Origin: Lacicoccus alkaliphilus DSM 16010
GTDB lineage: Bacteria; Bacillota; Bacilli; Staphylococcales; Salinicoccaceae
Reading direction: 5' to 3'
Assembly (NCBI RefSeq): GCF_900142805.1
Contig: NZ_FRCF01000004.1
Location: 124,001-188,000, forward strand
Length of the DNA: 64,000 nt
The translations under genes were made by a program, and so were the position numbers. Below the pieces are notes generated by a model. That model worked only from the letters and a program-made list of their open reading frames with translations. It did no database searches and was not told the DNA's origin. Shown here piece by piece: positions 13,085-21,450 of the stretch; positions within the stretch are counted from its first letter, which is position 1; every line of letters begins with the position of its first letter.

Positions 13085-13285
13085 ATGAATGAAGGAACAG
13101 TAAAATGGTTTAACGGCGAAAAAGGATTCGGTTTCATCACACAGGAGCAGGGTGACGATGTATTCGTACATTTCTCAGCAATCCAGGCTGACGGTTACAA
13201 AACTCTTGAAGAAGGTCAAAAAGTGAACTTTGATGTAGAAGAAGGTCAGCGTGGTCCACAGGCGACTAACGTTACGGCTGTCTAA
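13085..13285 (+). CDS. csp: Cold-shock protein, copy 2
   Basis: Second 66-residue cold-shock OB protein, with KGFGFIT and [11 protein letters not shown]-binding motifs. The start codon lies 415 bp after that of copy 1 and the nucleotide sequence is nearly identical from promoter to stop, showing a recent tandem duplication or ongoing gene conversion. ATG 13085 is chosen over an in-frame ATG at 13058 because the latter lies in the leader hairpin and GGGAGG is placed for 13085. Confidence 0.96.
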   Translation: MNEGTVKWFNGEKGFGFITQEQGDDVFVHFSAIQADGYKTLEEGQKVNFDVEEGQRGPQATNVTAV

Positions 13286-13310
13286 TCTATAATTAATATA
13301 AAACTTTGAA

Positions 13311-13337
13311 GGAACGGCTGCGGCCGTTCCTTTTTTT
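13311..13337 (+). terminator. Terminator after csp copy 2
   Basis: GGAACGGC paired with GCCGTTCC, then seven T residues. Confidence 0.87.
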
Positions 13338-13465
13338 ATTTCAAATGCAAATCTCCATACATATAAAGTGAAGGGGCAATATCATGTACCCACGTGTATA
13401 TTTCTCTGGTAGAATGAGGGTATTGTTCCAAACACATTTAAAAAATAGAAGAGGAAGTATTAGGA

Positions 13466-14788
13466 ATGGACGTATTATTCAATCCCGTTGTCATTTCGGT
13501 TCTGGTCTTGATCATTTTGAGTCTGATGAAGATTCATGTCATCTTTGCTTTGATGCTTGCTGCGATTTCAGCAGGGCTGCTTGCAGGGCTGCCCCTCGGT
13601 GAAACCGTGACCGTGCTTGTGGAAGGTATGGGCGGTCAATCCGAGACGGCGCTCAGTTATCTGCTGCTCGGAATCTTCGCCTCGATGATTGCCATGTCCG
13701 GCATCGTCCGGGTGCTGCTGAGTTATTTGCTGAAAGTGATCGGAAAGCGCAAGTATCTGCTCATATTCATTTTTGCAGGCATCGGTGTGCTGTCGCAGAC
13801 GGTCGTGCCCGTGCATATCGCTTTCATACCGATACTGGTGCCGCCGCTGCTGATGCTGTTCAACAAGCTGAAGATCGACAGGCGGGCAGTGGCCAGTGCA
13901 TTGACATACGGCCTTAAAGCACCATACATACTCCTCCCGGTGGGCTATGGTCTGATCTTCCACGGCATCCTCGTGACCGAGATGCAGGAAAACGGCCTGG
14001 ATATAGGACTGTCCGACATCCCTGCGGCAATGGCCATCCCGGTCCTCGGGATGACTGTCGGACTGCTGACCGCCGTTTTCATCACTTACAGGAAACATAG
14101 GGAATATGAGGATATCGAAACCGTCTCTGATGAAAGCGTCGTTACGGAAGGCCTCACGGAAAAGCGGGAGAAAGTGAATCATCTGATCACGGTCATCGCA
14201 ATCATCGCCGCGTTCGTCCTGCAGCTGACATTCGACTCGATGATCATCGGCGCGCTCGGGGGCATTGCGATCATGCTCCTCAGCCAGGTCATCCAAATCG
14301 GCAGGAGCGAGGCGGCAGTGAGGGAAGGGGTGCTGATGATGGGGGCGATCGCCTTCATCATGCTCATCGCTTCCGGATACGCATCCGTACTGACAGAAAC
14401 GGATGCGGTCGATGATCTGATCAATACGGTTGCAGTCTGGTTTGAAGGCATACCCCATGCGGTGGCCGCAGTCATGCTGCTGCTTGTCGGCCTGGTCATC
14501 ACGATGGGCATCGGTACGTCATTCGGGACGATTCCGATCATCGCGGCCGTTTTCGTGCCATTGTGCATGTCGCTCGGCTTCAGTCCGCTGGCAACCGCCT
14601 CCCTGATCGGTACGGCAGCGGCGCTGGGCGATGCGGGTTCGCCTGCATCCGACAGTACACTCGGCCCGACGGCCGGCCTTGCCGCCGACGGGCAGCATGA
14701 CCATATATGGGATACGGTCGTGCCGACATTTTTACATTATAATATCCCTCTGATCATATTTGGCACAATGGCTGCCGTGATCCTGTAG
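13466..14788 (+). CDS. Na+/H+ antiporter-family transporter, YuiF-like
   Basis: Integral membrane protein of 440 residues with about ten to twelve hydrophobic segments and a charged cytosolic loop near residues 210-235. It resembles the Bacillus YuiF group of the NhaC/ion-transporter superfamily, whose members may carry amino acids (histidine has been proposed) rather than simply exchanging Na+ for H+. The family-like motif GTAAALGDAGSPASDSTLGP near residue 390 supports this. GAGGAAG precedes ATG 13466. It stands alone with its own terminator; the substrate is not evident from context. Confidence 0.8.
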   Translation: MDVLFNPVVISVLVLIILSLMKIHVIFALMLAAISAGLLAGLPLGETVTVLVEGMGGQSETALSYLLLGIFASMIAMSGIVRVLLSYLLKVIGKRKYLLIFIFAGIGVLSQTVVPVHIAFIPILVPPLLMLFNKLKIDRRAVASALTYGLKAPYILLPVGYGLIFHGILVTEMQENGLDIGLSDIPAAMAIPVLGMTVGLLTAVFITYRKHREYEDIETVSDESVVTEGLTEKREKVNHLITVIAIIAAFVLQLTFDSMIIGALGGIAIMLLSQVIQIGRSEAAVREGVLMMGAIAFIMLIASGYASVLTETDAVDDLINTVAVWFEGIPHAVAAVMLLLVGLVITMGIGTSFGTIPIIAAVFVPLCMSLGFSPLATASLIGTAAALGDAGSPASDSTLGPTAGLAADGQHDHIWDTVVPTFLHYNIPLIIFGTMAAVIL

Positions 14789-14792
14789 GAGG

Positions 14793-14820
14793 CACCGCCC
14801 GGCCGGGCGGTGTTTTTATT
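14793..14820 (+). terminator. Terminator after the YuiF-like gene
   Basis: Palindrome CACCGCCCGGCCGGGCGGTG followed by TTTTTATT. Confidence 0.87.
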
Positions 14821-14889
14821 TTCTGAAAGATTATTATATAATAAAAAGGGTAAAGAAGTATGTAATCACTATTTAGGAGGTTGTAATTA

Positions 14890-15303
14890 ATGTCACTCAA
14901 GTATGAAATCACAGCAACCAACACAGGCGGCCGTAAAGGCCATGTCCACACAGACGATAAAGTGATCGATTCCCCGGTGCTGCCGCCGGATCAGGATGGC
15001 GAGGGCTACAATCCTGAACAGCTCTTTGCAGCAGGCTACGCATCATGCTTCAATGGTGCATTCGATCTGATGTTGAAACAGGGCGGCGTGAAAAATGCCG
15101 AACCGGTGGTGGATTTGACGGTCCAGCTGCTCGACGATGAAGAAAATGAAGGCCCGAAACTCGGTGTCAAAATCAATGCGAAAGTAAAGAATATATCACA
15201 GGAAGATGCAGAGAAGTACTTGGAGCAGGCGCACCAGTTCTGCCCTTATTCGAAAGCGACACGCGGCAACATCGACGTGGAATTGAATGTGACAGTTGAA
15301 TAG
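14890..15303 (+). CDS. ohr: Organic hydroperoxide resistance protein (Ohr/OsmC)
   Basis: Thiol peroxidase that reduces organic hydroperoxides using lipoyl or thiol donors. The 137-residue OsmC fold has the peroxidatic Cys53 in YASCFNGA and the resolving Cys118 in [13 protein letters not shown], the pair that distinguishes Ohr from OsmC. AGGAGG precedes the ATG. In staphylococci the gene also lies upstream of aroD; no OhrR repressor is adjacent. Confidence 0.93.
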   Translation: MSLKYEITATNTGGRKGHVHTDDKVIDSPVLPPDQDGEGYNPEQLFAAGYASCFNGAFDLMLKQGGVKNAEPVVDLTVQLLDDEENEGPKLGVKINAKVKNISQEDAEKYLEQAHQFCPYSKATRGNIDVELNVTVE

Positions 15304-15313
15304 TTCGATCCAT

Positions 15314-15342
15314 GCACGGGCCATCATGGTTCCGTGCTTTTC
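15314..15342 (+). terminator. Terminator after ohr
   Basis: GCACGG/CCGTGC stem with inner pairing, followed by a short T run. Confidence 0.65.
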
Positions 15343-15416
15343 ATTATCCTGATGTTTCCATCATAAGCAAAGCTTATGGTAAAGAGTAATATTTCAATTG
15401 AAAGAAATATGTCTTC

Positions 15417-15448
15417 TTGACATTAACTTGATATTTAATGGGTATACA
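15417..15448 (+). promoter_or_regulatory. Putative promoter of the C-rich RNA
   Basis: TTGACA at 15417-15422 and TATACA at 15443-15448 are 20 bp apart, longer than ideal. GGGTAT at 15440-15445 overlaps and resembles a SigB -10 box, with CATTAA 13 bp upstream as a poor -35. Which sigma factor acts here cannot be settled from sequence. Confidence 0.45.
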
Positions 15449-15450
15449 GT

Positions 15451-15537
15451 ACTTACAGACATTAATTTGACCATTCCCCTTGGTCAAGTCCCCTTACCCA
15501 AAATCCTTCCCCTGGGATTTTGGGTGGTTTTATTTTT
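15451..15537 (+). ncRNA. Candidate C-rich small RNA with three CCCC motifs
   Basis: Between ohr and aroD two hairpins follow each other: TTGACCA/TGGTCAA (15467-15487) and CCCAAAATCC/GGATTTTGGG (15497-15524), the second followed by a T tract as an intrinsic terminator. Both loops read TTCCCCT and the linker between them (15488-15496) reads GTCCCCTTA, so three CCCC motifs are unpaired. Staphylococcal Rsa-type RNAs use unpaired UCCC motifs to mask ribosome sites; this RNA has the same design. The boundaries are estimated and no homologue was checked. Confidence 0.6.
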
Positions 15538-15591
15538 ACGGAAGTATGTGTACAATTAAATGAAACACAACATTAATTGACGAGGGATATC

Positions 15592-16338
15592 ATGAACATT
15601 AAAAACATTGAAATGTATGAAGGACTGCCGAAAGTGGTGGTATCCATCAACGGCACATCACAGCAGGAACTGAAGTCCGAACTGCTTCATGTCAAAGAGA
15701 ACCGGGGTGCACTGGATATCGTCGAATTGCGCAGTGACGGGTTCGATAACATGAGCCGGTCCGAGCACTTGCAGCTGGTCAATGAAGTCGCCGCCGGACT
15801 GACGGATACACCGGTCATCTATACATACAGAACGTCCCATGAGGGCGGCAGCGGGGCGAGATCTTATGCAGAATACAAAGATCTCCTGATGGATGTCATC
15901 GTGAAGTGCGACGTCGACATCATCGATATTGAATACGTGACGGCAGGTCAGTTCCTGAATGAAATGGTGGAATGTGCGAAAGGATACGGGAAGACGGTCC
16001 TTCTGAGTCAGCATGATTTCAAAGGGACACCGAAGGTGGAGGAGATGCAGAAGCTGCTTTACCGTATGCACAGCGCCGGCGGGGACATACTGAAGATAGC
16101 CTATGCACCGCAGGGTGATGATGACGTGGTCAATATGCTCAAGGTCGTGAAGATGGCCAAAGATGCCATCGGCAACAAAGTCGTCGGAATCTCGATGGGC
16201 GAGAGCGGCAAAGTGTCCCGCCTGACCGGCGGGGAATTCGGTTCGTGCCTGACGTACGGCTATATCACAAAAAACACCGCCCCCGGACAGGTGCATGCCT
16301 CGAGGATCAAGGATGCCTTGAGAGCTTACGAAAAATGA
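15592..16338 (+). CDS. aroD: 3-dehydroquinate dehydratase, type I
   Basis: Third step of the shikimate pathway, forming 3-dehydroshikimate through a Schiff base. The 248-residue protein shows the substrate residues VELRSD near 45, catalytic His in LSQHDFKGTP near 140 and the Schiff-base Lys in ILKIAYAP near 170, with SMGESGKVSRL late in the barrel. GAGGGA precedes ATG 15592; an in-frame TTG at 15577 lacks a ribosome site. It ends at a hairpin shared with the convergent thioredoxin-like gene. Confidence 0.95.
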   Translation: MNIKNIEMYEGLPKVVVSINGTSQQELKSELLHVKENRGALDIVELRSDGFDNMSRSEHLQLVNEVAAGLTDTPVIYTYRTSHEGGSGARSYAEYKDLLMDVIVKCDVDIIDIEYVTAGQFLNEMVECAKGYGKTVLLSQHDFKGTPKVEEMQKLLYRMHSAGGDILKIAYAPQGDDDVVNMLKVVKMAKDAIGNKVVGISMGESGKVSRLTGGEFGSCLTYGYITKNTAPGQVHASRIKDALRAYEK

Positions 16339-16340
16339 AA

Positions 16341-16372
16341 GAAGGTGCAATGCCCCGGGGCACTGCACCTTG
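16341..16372. terminator. Bidirectional terminator between aroD and a thioredoxin-like gene
   Basis: AAGGTGCA/TGCACCTT outer stem with an inner TGCCCC/GGGGCA stem, placed between convergent genes. Confidence 0.75.
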
Positions 16373-16379
16373 TCCATCA

Positions 16380-16697
16380 TCAGAGGTTTTGTTTTAAGAA
16401 ATTCCTGACACGCTCATATGAGACTGCATTGTGGGGACCGAGCCGGGCGACCGGGTTGCCCTTTTTGAAGATCAAAAGGTCCGGGATGCCGTCGACACCA
16501 TTTTCCTCTGCGGCGGAAGGGACTTCATCCCGGTTCAGTTCAAACCATTCCGCATACCTGTATTCTTCCAGGATGGATGGCATGAAGTCATTGAAAATGC
16601 TGCAATCCGGGCACCAGTCCGCATAAAATTTGATGATGATCCTATCATCACCCTTCAACGCTTTTCTGTAATCATCGTAAGTCCTCAAAGCATTCAT
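16380..16697 (-). CDS. Thioredoxin-like protein (WCPDC)
   Basis: Small redox protein of 105 residues with the thioredoxin fold. The active site YADWCPDC is near residues 26-33 and the cis-Pro segment GIPDLLIF follows near residue 70. It lacks a signal peptide, so it is cytosolic. I chose ATG 16697 because GGGGAG lies eight bases upstream; an in-frame start 36 bases earlier has no ribosome site. Its redox partner is unknown. It faces aroD and is divergent from the ArsC-like gene. Confidence 0.85.
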   Translation of the reverse strand: MNALRTYDDYRKALKGDDRIIIKFYADWCPDCSIFNDFMPSILEEYRYAEWFELNRDEVPSAAEENGVDGIPDLLIFKKGNPVARLGPHNAVSYERVRNFLKQNL

Positions 16698-16820
16698 CAG
16701 GTACACTCCCCGCCAATTTTTAATCACTTTCATTTTATCACTTAAATGTTGTAAAATGAAAGCATGAGTAAAAGTTTTATGAACGGGGTATAATAATAAA
16801 AAATATCACGGAGGTACGGC

Positions 16821-17174
16821 ATGATCACTTTTTACGAATATACAAGGTGTACCACCTGCAGGAAAGGAAAAAAGTTCCTGGACGAACACGGCATAGAATT
16901 TGAGGCACATGACATGGTGAAGACGCCGCCCTCAAAGGAGACGCTTAAAAAAATCGTGGAAAAATCTGATCAGGACATCGGAAAATTCTTCAATTCGAGA
17001 GGCAGGAAGTACAAAGAGCTGGATTTGAAGAACAGGCTGCCGGAGATGAGCGATGATGAAAAGATAGAGCTGCTGGCGACGGACGGACTGCTGATCAAAC
17101 GCCCTCTGGTTGATGCGGGCGATGATGTCCTGCTTGGATTCAAGGAGTCCGAGTACAAAGAAAAATTGCTTTGA
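16821..17174 (+). CDS. yusI: ArsC/Spx-family protein (YusI-like)
   Basis: Member of the ArsC/Spx thioredoxin-like superfamily, 117 residues, with CTTC at residues 10-13 followed by RKGKKFLDEHG and the conserved RPL near residue 95. Whether it reduces arsenate or binds RNA polymerase like Spx is not clear; in Bacillus the homologue yusI sits next to gcvH, as here. TATAAT at 16789-16794 and GGAGG before the ATG support expression. Naming is by synteny and motif. Confidence 0.82.
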   Translation: MITFYEYTRCTTCRKGKKFLDEHGIEFEAHDMVKTPPSKETLKKIVEKSDQDIGKFFNSRGRKYKELDLKNRLPEMSDDEKIELLATDGLLIKRPLVDAGDDVLLGFKESEYKEKLL

Positions 17175-17246
17175 GGAATTTACTTGAGAAACTTTGTGAA
17201 ATATGTCATTATATAAATGTATAGATCATTGAGGAGGTTTTTTATT

Positions 17247-17627
17247 ATGGCATTGCCAAACGACTTGAAATATTCAGAAGATCATGAGTGGGTAAAAGCT
17301 GATGGAAATACAGTAACACTTGGAATCACTGATTTCGCACAAGGTGAGCTCGGAGACATCGTTTTCGTCGAGCTTCCAGAAGAAGGCGACGAAATGGTGA
17401 AAGGTGAATCTTTCGGCAGCGTTGAATCAGTCAAGACTGTTTCTGAATTATATGCACCTTTGAACGGCACCATCACTGCAGTGAATGAGGAGCTGGAAGA
17501 CAGCCCTGAGCTCGTCAATGAGTCCCCTTATGAAGAAGCGTGGATGGTTAAGCTCGAAGTTGCGGACACATCACAATTAGATGAGCTGCTGGATGCAGAC
17601 GCATACCAAAAAGTCATCGACGCATAA
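17247..17627 (+). CDS. gcvH: Glycine cleavage system H protein
   Basis: Carries the aminomethyl group on a lipoyl arm in glycine cleavage and, in Firmicutes, is the entry point for lipoate transfer to other enzymes. The 126-residue protein has the lipoylation motif [11 protein letters not shown] with the modified Lys near residue 63. GAGGAGG precedes ATG 17247. The gcvPT genes are not nearby, as is usual in staphylococci, consistent with its wider role in lipoate relay. Confidence 0.96.
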   Translation: MALPNDLKYSEDHEWVKADGNTVTLGITDFAQGELGDIVFVELPEEGDEMVKGESFGSVESVKTVSELYAPLNGTITAVNEELEDSPELVNESPYEEAWMVKLEVADTSQLDELLDADAYQKVIDA

Positions 17628-17637
17628 TTTTTCATCA

Positions 17638-17666
17638 ACTCTAGACATTGTCTAGAGTTTTTTTAA
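17638..17666 (+). terminator. Terminator after gcvH
   Basis: ACTCTAGACATTGTCTAGAGT hairpin (stem ACTCTAGAC/GTCTAGAGT around ATT) followed by seven T residues. Confidence 0.87.
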
Positions 17667-17692
17667 AATATGATACTCCAAGGGTGATGAAA

Positions 17693-18100
17693 ATGTATCT
17701 TTCTGATAAAGTGCTCATTGTTGAAGGTAAAACCGACAAACGCCGTATTGAGGAAGTGCTTGTAGAACCTGTGCAGATCATCTGCACATTTGGTACAATG
17801 GGGGTCTCGAAACTTGACGAGATTTTGGAACAGCTTGACGGTTCTGAGATTTATATTTTGTCGGATGCTGATAAGGAAGGCCGGAAAATCCGTAAATGGT
17901 TCAAAAAACACCTCAGTGAGAGCACCCACATATATATCGACCCAAAATTCGGGGAAGTCGGCAGATGTCCGAGGGACTATCTCGCGAATCTTTTGATGCG
18001 GCACGGTTTTTACGTTGATACAAGCTTGATTATGAAAGGTAAGTTTTATGATGAAAGAGCAGTTGGAGACACAGGATATATACAATCTTATTCACTCTGA
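17693..18100 (+). CDS. yusF: Small TOPRIM-domain protein (YusF-like)
   Basis: About 135 residues consisting mainly of a TOPRIM fold: LIVEGKTDKRR near residues 8-18 carries the conserved Glu and ILSDADKEGRKIRKW near 57-70 the DxD motif. The fold is shared with primases, RNase M5 and topoisomerases, but the function of this small family is unknown. AAGGG supports ATG 17693; ATG 17687 is also in frame. Its last 53 bases overlap the start of the next gene in another frame. Confidence 0.85.
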   Translation: MYLSDKVLIVEGKTDKRRIEEVLVEPVQIICTFGTMGVSKLDEILEQLDGSEIYILSDADKEGRKIRKWFKKHLSESTHIYIDPKFGEVGRCPRDYLANLLMRHGFYVDTSLIMKGKFYDERAVGDTGYIQSYSL

Positions 18101-18359
18101 AGGAACATTCATTCTATACGGTTATGCACCGATCTGTGCGAACTGCCGGATTGCGGAGCGCATGCTCAAGCTGACGCAGGAACTCATGGATTTTGAATAT
18201 ACGGCAATCGACCTGAATTACCATACGGAAATCATCAATGATTATAAAATCACCTCAGCCCCGTCGCTTCTGATCTTCGAAGACGGTGAACTGCAGGAAA
18301 GCGTCTACCGTTTTGAATCAGTCACAAATTTACTGAATATAATGGAGCGTCACCATTGA
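18048..18359 (+). CDS. yusE: Thioredoxin-like protein (CANC; YusE-like)
   Basis: A 103-residue thioredoxin-fold protein with active site PICANC near residues 29-34 and cis-Pro segment SAPSLLIF near 70. The start lies inside the TOPRIM gene, giving a 53-bp overlap with AAAGGT as ribosome site. The gcvH-yusF-yusE-met order matches Bacillus. Its stop TGA overlaps the -35 box of the SAM riboswitch promoter. Confidence 0.85.
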   Translation: MMKEQLETQDIYNLIHSEGTFILYGYAPICANCRIAERMLKLTQELMDFEYTAIDLNYHTEIINDYKITSAPSLLIFEDGELQESVYRFESVTNLLNIMERHH

Positions 18360-18384
18360 CGAAATGCGGGACTGATGATAATAT
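18356..18384 (+). promoter_or_regulatory. Promoter of the met operon
   Basis: TTGACG at 18356-18361 and TAATAT at 18379-18384 with 17-bp spacing; the start point falls just before the S-box. Confidence 0.75.
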
Positions 18385-18401
18385 GATTCACAATCGAATA
18401 A

Positions 18402-18556
18402 CAACTCTTATCCAGAGTGGTGGAGGGAAGTGCCCTTTGATACCACGGCAACCGTCTTACGACAAGGTGCCAAGTCACTGAATCGATCGATTCGAAGATG
18501 AGAGGCTGAATGATACAGACGCCTACTCATTTTATACCAAATGAGTGGGTTTTTTA
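18402..18556 (+). promoter_or_regulatory. SAM-I riboswitch (S-box) with terminator
   Basis: The leader has the S-box signature CTCTTATCCAGAGTGGTGGA followed by GGGA, GGCAACC and GGTGCCAA in the canonical order, then an intrinsic terminator (CCTACTCATTT paired with AAATGAGTGGG and a T run at 18532-18556). High SAM should stabilise the aptamer and stop transcription before metN. Confidence 0.95.
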
Positions 18557-18582
18557 ATTTATTATAGTTTGGAAGATGATGA

Positions 18583-19602
18583 ATGATAGATATTTTAAAC
18601 ATCAATAAAAATTACAGTACCAAGTCGGCGGATATCACAGCGGTGGATGATGTCAGCCTGAGGATTGAAGGTGGGGAGATATTCGGTGTCATCGGATACT
18701 CCGGAGCCGGAAAATCCACGTTGATCCGCCTTCTGAATGGCCTTGAGGAGCCGACGTCGGGTGATATCATCATCGGGGAGGACACGATCAACACGCTGTC
18801 CAAAAAAGAGCTGAGGAAAAAAAGGCAGAAAGTATCAATGATTTTCCAGCATTTCAACCTGCTGTGGTCCAGGACTGTGGAAGAGAACATCAGCTTCCCG
18901 CTTGAAATCGCAGGCGTGCCGAAAAAAGAACGTAAAAAGCGGTCGCGTGAATTGATTGAACTTGTTGGTCTTGCAGGGCGTGAGAAGAACTACCCGAGTG
19001 AGTTGTCCGGCGGGCAGAAACAGCGCGTCGGCATTGCGAGGGCCTTATCGAATGAACCGACGGTCCTGCTCTGTGACGAGGCGACAAGCGCCCTCGATCC
19101 GGAGACGACCGATGAGGTGCTCGATCTGCTGCAGGAAATCAGGGATGAAATGAATTTGACGATCGTGCTGATCACCCATGAGATGCATGTCATCAGGAAA
19201 ATTTGTGACCGGGCTGCAGTGATGCAGGGGGGCAGGGTGGTCGAAACCGGCAAAGTCCTGCAGCTGTTTCAGAACCCTGTGCACAGTGTGACGAAGCGTT
19301 TCGTCAGGGATGATATCAACGATGAGGAAACGGCGCTTGCCCTGGATGAGGTGAGGGAACTGTTCCCGGATTCAAGAATACTCAAGATCGGATTCGTCGG
19401 CACCAAATCCAAGACCCCCGTCGTTTCCAGTGTGATCAAACAATTCGATCTGGATATGAACATATTGTCGGGTAATATCAAACAGACGAACAACGAGTCA
19501 TATGGTCATCTGTATGTGGCGATGGACATCGATGACACCACACTGCAAAAAGTGATCGATGAACTGGCCAATGATGATATTACAGTGGAGGTGGAGAAAT
19601 AA
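18583..19602 (+). CDS. metN: Methionine ABC transporter ATP-binding protein MetN
   Basis: Energises import of methionine across the membrane. The 339 residues show Walker [10 protein letters not shown] near 38-46, signature [15 protein letters not shown] near 140, Walker [12 protein letters not shown] near 162 and the H-loop LITHEMH; the C-terminal part from about residue 265 is the NIL domain that senses methionine for transinhibition. It is the first gene after the SAM riboswitch and ends at the ATG of metI (TAATG overlap). Confidence 0.97.
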   Translation: MIDILNINKNYSTKSADITAVDDVSLRIEGGEIFGVIGYSGAGKSTLIRLLNGLEEPTSGDIIIGEDTINTLSKKELRKKRQKVSMIFQHFNLLWSRTVEENISFPLEIAGVPKKERKKRSRELIELVGLAGREKNYPSELSGGQKQRVGIARALSNEPTVLLCDEATSALDPETTDEVLDLLQEIRDEMNLTIVLITHEMHVIRKICDRAAVMQGGRVVETGKVLQLFQNPVHSVTKRFVRDDINDEETALALDEVRELFPDSRILKIGFVGTKSKTPVVSSVIKQFDLDMNILSGNIKQTNNESYGHLYVAMDIDDTTLQKVIDELANDDITVEVEK

Positions 19603-20294
19603 TGGATGAATTCCTCCAGGCTTTCAGGGAAATGTTCAGCTTTGAGAATGTCCGTTGGGATGTCGTGTGGGAAGCCACGGTCGACACCATTTATATGACG
19701 GGCATCGCCACCTTCTTTACATTGATCATCGGATTGGTTCTCGGAATCATTCTTTTCCTTTCCGATAAGAGCGATAATACATTGAGCCAGCCGCTATACG
19801 GTGCCACCGCTTTTCTTGTCAACCTGTTCAGGGCGATCCCCTTCATCATCCTGATCATCCTGCTCATCCCTTTCACAAAAGCGCTCATGGGCACGATCAT
19901 GGGCGTGCAGGGCGCGCTGCCGGCACTGATCATCGGGGCATCCCCGTTCTATGCGCGGCTGGTGGAAATCGGCCTTAAGGAAATAGATAAAGGCGTGATA
20001 GAAGCGGCGCAGTCGATGGGGGCGGGCACCTGGACCATCATATGGAAAGTGCTGATACCTGAATCGATGCCCGCTTTGATATCCGGCATCACGGTGACGG
20101 CGATCATGCTGGTCGGCTCGACCGCCATTGCGGGGGTCATCGGCGCCGGCGGACTCGGAAACCTGGCATATATGGTCGGGTTCACACGGAACCAGAGTGA
20201 TGTCACTCTGGTCGCGACGATAGTAATACTGATCATCGTATTCATCATCCAGTTTGCAGGGGACTTCCTTGCTAAAGCGGTTGATAAGCGATGA
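19602..20294 (+). CDS. metI: Methionine ABC transporter permease MetI
   Basis: Inner-membrane channel subunit of the methionine importer (called metP in Bacillus). The 230-residue protein has five or so hydrophobic segments and the EAA loop EAAQSMGAGTWTIIWKVLIPES that contacts MetN. It overlaps metN by one base, so the two are coupled. Confidence 0.96.
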   Translation: MDEFLQAFREMFSFENVRWDVVWEATVDTIYMTGIATFFTLIIGLVLGIILFLSDKSDNTLSQPLYGATAFLVNLFRAIPFIILIILLIPFTKALMGTIMGVQGALPALIIGASPFYARLVEIGLKEIDKGVIEAAQSMGAGTWTIIWKVLIPESMPALISGITVTAIMLVGSTAIAGVIGAGGLGNLAYMVGFTRNQSDVTLVATIVILIIVFIIQFAGDFLAKAVDKR

Positions 20295-20338
20295 TCATCA
20301 ATTATAAAAATATTAGGTTGGAGAGGACAGGATAATTT

Positions 20339-21241
20339 ATGAAGAAATTTTTTCTATTCATGGTCTTAAGTGTTTTTGCAGCCGTACTGGCAGCATGCGG
20401 CAACGGGGAAGAAGAGGGTGCGGAAGAAAGTGCGGATGATGGCACCGGCACGGAAGAAGCCGCTGAAAACGGAGACGGTTCCTCCGAAGAATCTTCAGAT
20501 GAAGCGGGCGGTACATTATCAATTGCAGCCTCCCCGGCACCACACGCTGAAATTTTGGAAGAAGCGGCAGTGATTCTGGAGGACGAGGAAGGCATTGAAC
20601 TGGATATAACCATTGTCAACGACTATACTACGCCTAACCGTCTGCTTGATGATGAAGAAGTGGATACAAACTTCTTCCAGCATACGCCTTATCTGGAAGG
20701 TGAAGTGGAATCACACGGTTATGATCTGGAGTCGGCAGGCAACGTGCATATCGAGCCGATGGGCGTTTATTCACAGGACCATGATTCGCTGGAGGACTTG
20801 CCGGAAGGCTCGACCATCCTTGTTTCCAACAACCCGGCTGAAGAAGGACGCTTCCTGTCATTCTTCGTGGACGCCGGATTGATCGAGATTGAAGACGGCA
20901 TCGAGATTGAAAATGCGACGTTCGATGACATCACTGAAAACCCGAATGACTTTGAATTCAATAACCAGACGGCACCGGAACTGCTCGTTGAAATGTATAA
21001 TAACAACGAAGCCCCGGCAGTGATCATCAACTCAAACTTCGCAATCGAGGGTGATCTGAACCCTGTTGTGGATGCAATTGCCCTGGAGGATTCTGAATCA
21101 CCGTATGCGAACCTTGTTGCAGTGCGTTCAGGCGACGCTGAAAGGGAAGACGTTCAGGCGTTGATGGCAGTGCTTCAAAGCGAGGAGATTGCACAGTTCA
21201 TGGAAGACTCTTACGGGGGCGCAGTCATCCCGGCGGAATAA
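20339..21241 (+). CDS. metQ: Methionine-binding lipoprotein MetQ
   Basis: Extracellular lipid-anchored binding protein of the methionine importer. The signal peptide ends in the lipobox LAAC at about residues 17-20. Residues 23-60 form a linker almost wholly of Glu, Asp, Ser, Gly and Ala before the NlpA-type binding domain begins at TLSIAASPAPHAEILE. The whole protein is very acidic. Such linkers suit secreted proteins in saline habitats. Third gene of the S-box operon. Confidence 0.95.
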   Translation: MKKFFLFMVLSVFAAVLAACGNGEEEGAEESADDGTGTEEAAENGDGSSEESSDEAGGTLSIAASPAPHAEILEEAAVILEDEEGIELDITIVNDYTTPNRLLDDEEVDTNFFQHTPYLEGEVESHGYDLESAGNVHIEPMGVYSQDHDSLEDLPEGSTILVSNNPAEEGRFLSFFVDAGLIEIEDGIEIENATFDDITENPNDFEFNNQTAPELLVEMYNNNEAPAVIINSNFAIEGDLNPVVDAIALEDSESPYANLVAVRSGDAEREDVQALMAVLQSEEIAQFMEDSYGGAVIPAE

Positions 21242-21248
21242 ATTATTA

Positions 21249-21284
21249 CGAACCGGGAGATCGGATGATCTCCCGGTTTTTTTG
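21249..21284 (+). terminator. Terminator of the met operon
   Basis: AACCGGGAGA/TCTCCCGGTT hairpin followed by seven T residues. Confidence 0.88.
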
Positions 21285-21450
21285 TGGGCGGCGATGGCGT
21301 GTGCGGAGCGGATTCGATTAACTTTGATGATTTCAACAACTTAATCGATACCCTCAGCCCTCCTTCCTGTAAAGAGGAATCCGATTGTGTAATTTGTTTA
21401 TTAATGGTAAAATTGAAATAATGAAAGCATCATAAAAAGGGGAGATTGGA

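Noticed and set aside
13568-14458. Minus-strand open frame of 296 codons
   Set aside because: Antisense to the YuiF-like transporter; composition rich in Asp/His/Gln is a complement of hydrophobic codons, with no domain.
13466-14788. Firm call as Na+/H+ antiporter
   Set aside because: The YuiF group may transport histidine or other amino acids; the sequence alone does not settle this.
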